Positions 59,356 to 64,000 of a stretch of DNA of 64,000 nt are shown piece after piece. Source of the stretch: Brachybacterium phenoliresistens. Lineage in GTDB: Bacteria; Actinomycetota; Actinomycetes; Actinomycetales; Dermabacteraceae. A program made the position numbers and the translations under genes. The notes under the pieces are model-generated. The model made no database searches and was not told the origin of the DNA. It saw nothing but the letters and a program-made list of their open reading frames with translations. How positions within the stretch are numbered: the first letter of the stretch is position 1; the number at the start of each line of letters is the position of its first letter. The stretch is taken from the NCBI RefSeq assembly GCF_000576425.1, contig NZ_KK069999.1:1-64000 (forward strand), given 5' to 3'.

Positions 59356-60480
59356 GTGCGCTGCCACCACTTCGACGCGGGCACCTGCCGCTCCTGCACC
59401 CTGCTGGGCATGCCGCGGGCGCGCCAGGTGGCGACCTCGCGCGAGCGCATCGAGGCGCTGCTGGCGCCGTTCCTCGCCCCGGGGACGGTGTGGGACGCGC
59501 CGATCCTCAGCGCCGACGCCGGCTTCCGGGCGAAGGCGAAGATGGTCGTCACCGGCACCGCGCAGGACCCGGTCCTCGGCATCGCCACCGGCGTCGACCT
59601 GGTGGACTGCCCGCTGTACCCGTCGGGCGTCGAGGAGCTCCTCGAGCAGGTCCGGCGGCTGATCCGCCGGGCCCAGGTCCCGCCGTACGACGTGGCCCGC
59701 CGGCGCGGGGAGCTCAAGCACGTGCTGGTGACCGTCTCCCCGGACGGCGAGCTGATGCTGCGCCTGGTGCTGCGCAGCCCCGGCCCGCTCGGGCGGATCC
59801 GCGAGCACCTGCCGGCCCTGCTCGCGGCCGCCCCGCGGCTGCGGGTGGTCAGCGCGAACATCCACCCCGAGCACAAGGCCGTCCTGGAGGGCGCCGAGGA
59901 GGTGCACCTGGCCGGGGACGAGGCCCTGGAGGTGCGCACCGGCGACGTCACCCTGCGGGTGCGCCCGCAGTCCTTCCTGCAGACCAACACCGAGGTCGCC
60001 GGCGCCCTGTACCGCCAGGTCGCGGACTGGGTCGACGAGATCGCCCCGGCGACGCTGTGGGACCTGTACTGCGGGATCGGCGGCTTCGCCCTCCACTGCG
60101 CCCGGTCGAGCGAGGTCACCGGGGTGGAGCTGTCGGCCCAGGCCATCGAGGCGGCCCGGGAGGCGGCCGCGGCCGCCGGCCTCGCTGCGACCTTCCATGC
60201 GGCCGATGCGACCGCCTGGGCGATCGCCGAGGCGCGGCGCATCGGGCCGCCCGATGCGGTGATCGTGAACCCGCCGCGCCGCGGCATCGGCCCCGACCTC
60301 GCCGGGTTCCTCGAGACCTCCGGCGTGCGCGACGTGATCTACTCCAGCTGCAACCCCGCCACCCTGGCCCGCGACCTCGCCGCCATGCCCGCGCTGCGCA
60401 TCGTCGCCGGGCGCCTGGTGGACATGTTCCCGCACACGGAGCATGAGGAGGTCGTGGTCCGTCTGCGCCGGATACAGTGA
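59356..60480 (+). CDS. rlmC: 23S rRNA (uracil-C5)-methyltransferase, RlmC-like
   Basis: A 374-residue RNA methyltransferase. N-terminal iron-sulfur Cys residues are C3, C11 and C14 (RCHHFDAGTCRSC) plus the Cys in VDCPLYPSG. The RlmC-type FRAKAKMVVTG region follows, then SAM site DLYCGIGGFALH, NPPRRGIG, and the catalytic Cys in YSSCNPATLARDL. It methylates C5 of a uridine in 23S rRNA (U747 in E. coli RlmC). There is no TRAM domain, which separates RlmC from RlmD/TrmA-type relatives. GTG start, leaderless. Confidence 0.9.
   Translation: MRCHHFDAGTCRSCTLLGMPRARQVATSRERIEALLAPFLAPGTVWDAPILSADAGFRAKAKMVVTGTAQDPVLGIATGVDLVDCPLYPSGVEELLEQVRRLIRRAQVPPYDVARRRGELKHVLVTVSPDGELMLRLVLRSPGPLGRIREHLPALLAAAPRLRVVSANIHPEHKAVLEGAEEVHLAGDEALEVRTGDVTLRVRPQSFLQTNTEVAGALYRQVADWVDEIAPATLWDLYCGIGGFALHCARSSEVTGVELSAQAIEAAREAAAAAGLAATFHAADATAWAIAEARRIGPPDAVIVNPPRRGIGPDLAGFLETSGVRDVIYSSCNPATLARDLAAMPALRIVAGRLVDMFPHTEHEEVVVRLRRIQ
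60473..60478 (+). promoter_or_regulatory. −10 box TACAGT, leaderless promoter of the asparaginase gene
   Basis: TACAGT overlaps the last codons of rlmC and is 6 nt before the ATG at 60485. Confidence 0.6.
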
Positions 60481-60484
60481 ACGG

Positions 60485-61477
60485 ATGAGCCCCCTGCGCG
60501 TGGCTGTCCTGTCCCTGGGCGGCACCATCTTCATGTCCCAGGACCCGGCCGGATCCGGCGCCGCGCCGGGCACCGACGGGCACGCCGCCGTCACCGGCAT
60601 CGTCGTCGACGGGGTGGCGGTCGACCACCACGAGGTCGCGAACATCGGATCCCCGTCGATCCGGCCCGCCCACCTGCGCGAGGCCCTGGATCTGGCCCGG
60701 GCGGCGGTCGACGCCGGTGCCACGGGCGTCGTCCTCAGCCACGGCACGGACACCCTGGAGGAGTCGGCCTTCCTGCTGGAGCGCTACTGGGACCGCCCCC
60801 AGCCCCTGGTGCTGACCGGGGCGATGCGGGCCGCGAACGCCCCGGGGGCCGACGGCCCCGCCAACCTGCGCGACGCCGTGCGGGCGGCCGTCGCCCCCGC
60901 CGCCCGGGCGCTGGGCGTGCTGGTGGTCATGGATGCCCAGGCCCATGGCGCCGACCGCGTCTCCAAGCTGTCCTCCCGCTCCATCGGCGCCTTCGGCTCG
61001 GAGCCGTCCGGGCCGCTGGCCGTGGTCGCCGAACGGGACCTCCACCTGCTGCATCGGCCGCTGGGCCGGGCCGCCCTCATCGGCGGGGACCTGCCGCGGG
61101 AGCTGCCGGCCGTGCCCGTGCTGGCGCTGGGCATCGGGGACGACGCCGCGCTGCTGGACGCCGTGCCCGCCGGCGCGCTCGCGGGCCTCGTGCTGGTGGG
61201 CTCGGGCATGGGCCATGTGCCCGCCTCGGCCATGGACCGGGTGCGGGCGCTGGTCGCCGCCGGCACCGCCGTGGTGGTCGCGACGCGGACCCCGCGCGGC
61301 GGCACCTCGGACCGCCACTACTCCTACCCGGGCAGCGAGGTGGACCTCCTCGCCGCGGGCGCGACCATGGCCGGTCTGCTGCCGGCGCACAAGGCGCGGC
61401 TGCTGCTGCAGGCGCTGCTGGCCGACGGCGCCGGGCCCGCGCGGATCCGTGCGGCCTTCGCCGACTTCGCCGTGTGA
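60485..61477 (+). CDS. L-asparaginase
   Basis: A 330-residue asparaginase of the bacterial type I/II family. The first catalytic Thr is in LSLGGTIFM, the second in [13 protein letters not shown], with the Asp/Lys partner region [18 protein letters not shown]. The C-terminal domain ends normally. No signal peptide, so cytoplasmic. It hydrolyses asparagine to aspartate and ammonia. It stands alone after rlmC with its own −10 box inside the rlmC end. Confidence 0.92.
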   Translation: MSPLRVAVLSLGGTIFMSQDPAGSGAAPGTDGHAAVTGIVVDGVAVDHHEVANIGSPSIRPAHLREALDLARAAVDAGATGVVLSHGTDTLEESAFLLERYWDRPQPLVLTGAMRAANAPGADGPANLRDAVRAAVAPAARALGVLVVMDAQAHGADRVSKLSSRSIGAFGSEPSGPLAVVAERDLHLLHRPLGRAALIGGDLPRELPAVPVLALGIGDDAALLDAVPAGALAGLVLVGSGMGHVPASAMDRVRALVAAGTAVVVATRTPRGGTSDRHYSYPGSEVDLLAAGATMAGLLPAHKARLLLQALLADGAGPARIRAAFADFAV

Positions 61478-61548
61478 ACACCCCGACAGCCACGGCGCCG
61501 CGAGCAGTGACACACTGGGAGCATCGGCCTTCGACCCAAGGAGCACCT

Positions 61549-62448
61549 ATGAGCGTCCCCCTCGATCCCGCACCGTCCCTGCAGCAGTACGCGCATCCGG
61601 AGAAGCTCGTCACCACCGCCTGGCTGGCCGAGAACCTGGGCACCGAGGGCCTCGTGGTCGTCGAGTCCGACGAGGACGTGCTGCTGTACGAGACGGGCCA
61701 CATCCCCGGCGCCGTGAAGATCGACTGGCACCTGGACCTCAACGACCCCGTCACCCGCGACTACGTCGACGGGGAGGGCTTCGCGCAGCTCATGGCGCGC
61801 AGCGGCATCTCCCGGGACACGACCATCGTCGTCTACGGCGACAAGTCGAACTGGTGGGCCGCCTACGCCCTGTGGGTGTTCGAGCTGTTCGGCCACCCCG
61901 ACGTGCGCCTGCTCGACGGCGGCCGCGCCGCCTGGCAGGCCGAGGGACGGCCGATGACGAAGGACGCCCCGGAGCCCGCCGCCGCCGACTACCCGGTGGT
62001 CCCCCGCGAGGACGCCCCGATCCGTGCTTACCGCGAGCAGGTCCTCGACTTCCTCGGCGGGCAGCTGGTCGACGTGCGCTCCCCGCAGGAGTACACCGGC
62101 GAGCGCACCCACATGCCCGACTACCCGCAGGAGGGCACCGTGCGCGGCGGGCACATCCCCACGGCGCATTCCGTGCCGTGGGCCCGCGCCGCCGCCGAGG
62201 ACGGCCGCTTCAAGGGTCGTGAGGACCTCGAGGCGATCTACCTCGCCGAGCAGGGCTTCGACGCCTCCGCCCCGGTGATCGCCTACTGCCGCATCGGCGA
62301 GCGCTCGAGCCACACCTGGTTCGTGCTGCGCTACCTGCTGGGGTTCGAGGACGTGCGCAACTATGACGGCTCCTGGACCGAGTGGGGCAACGCCGTGCGC
62401 CTGCCGATCGCCATCGGCGAGGAGCCCGGCGAGGCCCCGGCCCGATGA
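61549..62448 (+). CDS. Thiosulfate/3-mercaptopyruvate sulfurtransferase (two-domain rhodanese)
   Basis: A 299-residue tandem rhodanese. An inactive N-terminal domain ([25 protein letters not shown]) is followed by an active C-terminal domain with the persulfide Cys in [14 protein letters not shown] (about residue 245). The CRIGERS loop is the actinobacterial CysA/SseA type. It transfers sulfur from thiosulfate to a thiol acceptor. It starts from ATG 61549 with AAGGAG upstream and overlaps the sufE-like gene by 4 nt, so it may pass sulfur to it. Confidence 0.92.
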   Translation: MSVPLDPAPSLQQYAHPEKLVTTAWLAENLGTEGLVVVESDEDVLLYETGHIPGAVKIDWHLDLNDPVTRDYVDGEGFAQLMARSGISRDTTIVVYGDKSNWWAAYALWVFELFGHPDVRLLDGGRAAWQAEGRPMTKDAPEPAAADYPVVPREDAPIRAYREQVLDFLGGQLVDVRSPQEYTGERTHMPDYPQEGTVRGGHIPTAHSVPWARAAAEDGRFKGREDLEAIYLAEQGFDASAPVIAYCRIGERSSHTWFVLRYLLGFEDVRNYDGSWTEWGNAVRLPIAIGEEPGEAPAR

Positions 62449-62897
62449 GCGCTCCCGCCCCGCTGCCCGCGGCCTTCGCGGAGATCGTCGACGACTTCCA
62501 GGCGCTCGGCGGCCGCGACCGGCTGCAGCTGCTGCTGGAGTTCTCCGAGGGACTGCCGGCGCTGCCCGAGCGGTATGCCGAGCACCCCGAGCTGCTCGAG
62601 CCCGTGCCGGAGTGCCAGTCGCCGATCTTCCTGGTCACCGAGGTGGAGGGCACCGGCCGGGAGGCCACCGCCCACCTGTTCTTCTCCGCCCCGCCGGAGG
62701 CGCCGACCACCCGGGGCTTCGCCGGGATCCTCGCCGAGGGCCTCGAGGGCCTCACCGTGGGCGAGGTGCTCGACGTCCCCGCCGACGTCACCGAGCAGCT
62801 GGGCCTCGCCGAGGTCGTCAGCCCCCTGCGCCTGCGGGGCATGGCCGGCATGCTGGGCCGCATCAAGCGCCAGCTCGCCGAGCGCGCCGGGGCCTGA
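62445..62897 (+). CDS. SufE-family cysteine desulfurase partner protein
   Basis: A 150-residue SufE-like protein. It has the N-terminal [32 protein letters not shown], the sulfur-accepting Cys in [10 protein letters not shown] (about residue 57), and [21 protein letters not shown]. It carries persulfide sulfur for Fe-S cluster assembly. Here the partner gene is a rhodanese, not a desulfurase, and the two are translationally coupled. A large hairpin lies beyond the stop. Confidence 0.93.
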   Translation: MSAPAPLPAAFAEIVDDFQALGGRDRLQLLLEFSEGLPALPERYAEHPELLEPVPECQSPIFLVTEVEGTGREATAHLFFSAPPEAPTTRGFAGILAEGLEGLTVGEVLDVPADVTEQLGLAEVVSPLRLRGMAGMLGRIKRQLAERAGA

Positions 62898-62929
62898 GCC
62901 CGCCCGTCCGACCTCCCCCTCCCCCGGCG

Positions 62930-62987
62930 GCGAGTGCCGCCTCACGAGCCAGATCGGCCCGGATCCGGTTCGTGAGGCGGCACTCGC
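62930..62987. terminator. Hairpin with 18-bp perfect stem after the sufE-like gene
   Basis: Arms 62930–62947 and 62970–62987 (GCGAGTGCCGCCTCACGA and its complement) enclose 22 nt, part of which can pair further. It starts 33 nt after the sufE stop. No T-run. It is either a terminator or a dispersed palindromic repeat. Confidence 0.65.
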
Positions 62988-63022
62988 GGCGGGGCGGGCG
63001 GGAGGTCGCGGCGGGGCACCCC

Positions 63023-63070
63023 TTGCATCCCGCGAGTTAGCGATATATCGTGATGCTACGCGATATGAAA
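63023..63070 (+). promoter_or_regulatory. PadR promoter/operator region
   Basis: −35 TTGCAT (63023–63028) and −10 TATCGT (63046–63051) are 17 bp apart. The palindrome CGATATATCG (63041–63050) overlaps the −10 box and a partial copy, CGATATGAAA, starts at 63061. The patch is strikingly AT-rich. The layout suggests that the PadR protein represses its own gene. Confidence 0.6.
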
Positions 63071-63080
63071 GGATACGATC

Positions 63081-63776
63081 ATGCATACCCATCATGACCA
63101 CCACGAGCGCCCCGACCGCGGGCGCCGGCATCACGACGAGGACTGGGACAGGGAGCTTCCGGGCGAGGGGCCGCGCGTCGGCCGTGGACCCCGGGGAGGC
63201 CGCGGCGGCCGGGGCTTCGGGCCGGGCTTCGGGCCGGGCTTCGGTCCCGGACCGGACGGCGAGCGCGGCCCGCGCCGCGGCGGCGGCCGCGGGCGCGGCG
63301 GCGGTCCGCATCGGGCGCCCCGCGGGGACGTGCGCACCGCGGTGCTGCTGCTCCTGCAGGAGGAGCCGATGCACGGCTACCAGCTCATGCAGACCATCGC
63401 CGAGCGCACCGGAGGGCGCTGGAGCCCCAGCCCCGGCGCCATCTACCCGACCCTCAGCCTGCTGGAGGACGAGGGCCTGGTCGCCACCGAGAAGGAGGGC
63501 GGGCGCAAGCTCGCGAGCCTGACCGACGCGGGCCGCCGCCACGTCGAGGAGAGCTCCTCCTCGTGGTCGAACCCGTTCCCCGGGCAGGACCCGCACTCCG
63601 ACGAGGAGCGCGTGGACCTGCGCTCGCTGATGTTCGAGCTGCGCGGCGCGGTCCGCGAGGTGGGCCGGGCCGGCAGCGAGGCACAGATCGCCGAGGCCGC
63701 CGAGATCCTGGAGAGCGCGCGGGCCCGGATGTACCGGATCCTCGCGGGCGAGACCCCTCCCGCGACCGGGTCCTGA
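63081..63776 (+). CDS. PadR-family regulator with His-rich N-terminal extension
   Basis: A 231-residue protein. Residues 1–85 are an unusual extension: a His-rich start (MHTHHDHHERP … RRHHDED), then a Gly/Arg/Pro linker with three GFGPG units. The PadR winged helix follows (about 84–165: DVRTAVLLLLQEEPMHGYQLMQTIAE, RWSPSPGAIYPTLSLLEDEGLV) and a C-terminal dimer helix. The His cluster could bind a metal such as nickel or cobalt. ATG at 63081 with AAAGGA upstream. It converges on an ECF transporter gene (stops adjacent). Confidence 0.88.
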   Translation: MHTHHDHHERPDRGRRHHDEDWDRELPGEGPRVGRGPRGGRGGRGFGPGFGPGFGPGPDGERGPRRGGGRGRGGGPHRAPRGDVRTAVLLLLQEEPMHGYQLMQTIAERTGGRWSPSPGAIYPTLSLLEDEGLVATEKEGGRKLASLTDAGRRHVEESSSSWSNPFPGQDPHSDEERVDLRSLMFELRGAVREVGRAGSEAQIAEAAEILESARARMYRILAGETPPATGS

Positions 63777-64000
63777 TCAGGCCGGGACCGCCACGACCGC
63801 GGCGACGACCAGGGCGCAGACGGCGACCAGCAGGGCGTCGCCGCGCCCCAGGGGCACCGGCCGCCAGACGGTGCGGGGCCCGTCGGTCAGGCCCCGGGAC
63901 TCCAGGGCGAAGGCCAGCCGCTCCCCGGAGCGCAGCGAGCCGACCAGCAGCGCGAAGGCGCAGCGGCCCAGCTGGCGCGGGGACAGCCTCTCCCGCCCCG
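63777..64000 (-). CDS. Energy-coupling factor (ECF) transporter transmembrane (T) component, C-terminal part
   Basis: The last 74 codons of a gene running off the right edge. The segment LRSGERLAFALESRGLTDG matches the conserved A-x-E-x-R-G motif of CbiQ/EcfT proteins that contacts the ATPases. It is followed by one last membrane helix (DALLVAVCALVVAAVVAVPA). ECF transporters import vitamins or metal ions; the start and substrate component lie outside the window. Confidence 0.8.
   Translation of the reverse strand, partial: GRERLSPRQLGRCAFALLVGSLRSGERLAFALESRGLTDGPRTVWRPVPLGRGDALLVAVCALVVAAVVAVPA

Noticed and set aside
63211-63250. Tandem DNA repeat
   Set aside because: The repeated units lie in frame inside the PadR gene and encode GFGPG repeats, so they are part of the protein linker.
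1-64000. CRISPR arrays, tRNA/rRNA genes, insertion sequences, prophage
   Set aside because: No regularly spaced repeats, tRNA arm sequences, transposase, integrase or phage genes were seen. The DUF222/HNH gene alone is not evidence of a mobile element.

Overview
This window comes from a high-GC (roughly 70% or more) Gram-positive actinobacterium. The support is the codon use (G or C at nearly every third position), lipoprotein and Tat signal peptides, a 13E12/DUF222-type HNH protein, the DRL/COG4091 family, an ECF41 sigma factor, and many apparently leaderless genes in which a TANNNT −10 box sits 6–7 nt before the start codon. A Micrococcales member such as Brachybacterium or a relative is my best guess; this is inference. 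I found no rRNA, tRNA, CRISPR array, insertion sequence or prophage. About 57 protein genes fill the window.

Layout. 0.2–4.1 kb: lipoprotein, O-methyltransferase, nitrilase-like pseudoenzyme, Gfo/Idh/MocA oxidoreductase. 4.2–8.0 kb: small P-loop kinase, SorC-type regulator and a convergent galactitol-type PTS (EIIB, EIIC, EIIA). 8.2–15.4 kb: one tightly packed operon with a glucitol-type PTS (srlA-srlE-srlB), gutM, a COG4091/DRL-like oxidoreductase and an acetoin-dehydrogenase-like E1alpha/E1beta/E2. It has a three-site operator array upstream and a 32-bp perfect palindrome at its end. 15.6–17.3 kb: secreted GH10 xylanase and a 497-bp intergenic region with an operator-like site and a 24-bp-arm inverted repeat. 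17.3–25.9 kb: Nudix, aldo/keto reductase, DMT permease, class IV aminotransferase, WXG100-like protein, and a vitamin B6 block (pdxT, MFS, pdxS, MocR-type pdxR). 25.9–34.9 kb: cNMP/CBS/DUF294 protein with its TetR regulator, sugar MFS with divergent GH3 beta-glucosidase, and a three-gene cassette of sugar nucleotidyltransferase, GHMP kinase and an unknown protein. 35–44.6 kb: GCS2 ligase, RecQ-phosphoribosyltransferase fusion, membrane proteins, BASS transporter, MerR/DUF2306 pair, HicA-like fusion protein, lipoprotein, and an ECF41 sigma/AhpD-like pair with a textbook ECF41 promoter. 44.6–52.6 kb: Zn-ligand-less HNH protein, phosphoesterase and VOC protein on overlapping divergent promoters, GNAT, HrpB helicase, membrane protein, GOLPH3-like protein. 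52.7–59.3 kb: a six-gene sugar-phosphate-type uptake and sensing operon (histidine kinase, response regulator, UhpT/GlpT-like antiporter, FbpABC/AfuABC-like ABC transporter). 59.3–64 kb: RlmC, asparaginase, rhodanese + SufE, a His-rich PadR regulator and the end of an ECF-transporter T component.

The most interesting system is the 8.2–15.4 kb operon. It has a polyol PTS but no polyol-phosphate dehydrogenase. Instead it carries a relative of the Brucella DXP reductoisomerase-like enzyme (DRL) and an AcoABC-like thiamine-dependent cleavage complex. Together these suggest a route in which an imported branched polyol, perhaps 2-C-methyl-D-erythritol, is phosphorylated to MEP, converted to 1-deoxyxylulose 5-phosphate and split to acetyl-CoA plus glyceraldehyde 3-phosphate: the MEP isoprenoid pathway run backwards as catabolism. 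This is a hypothesis from gene content. Other themes are catalytically degenerate family members (nitrilase, DUF294, HNH) and the uniform leaderless promoter architecture.
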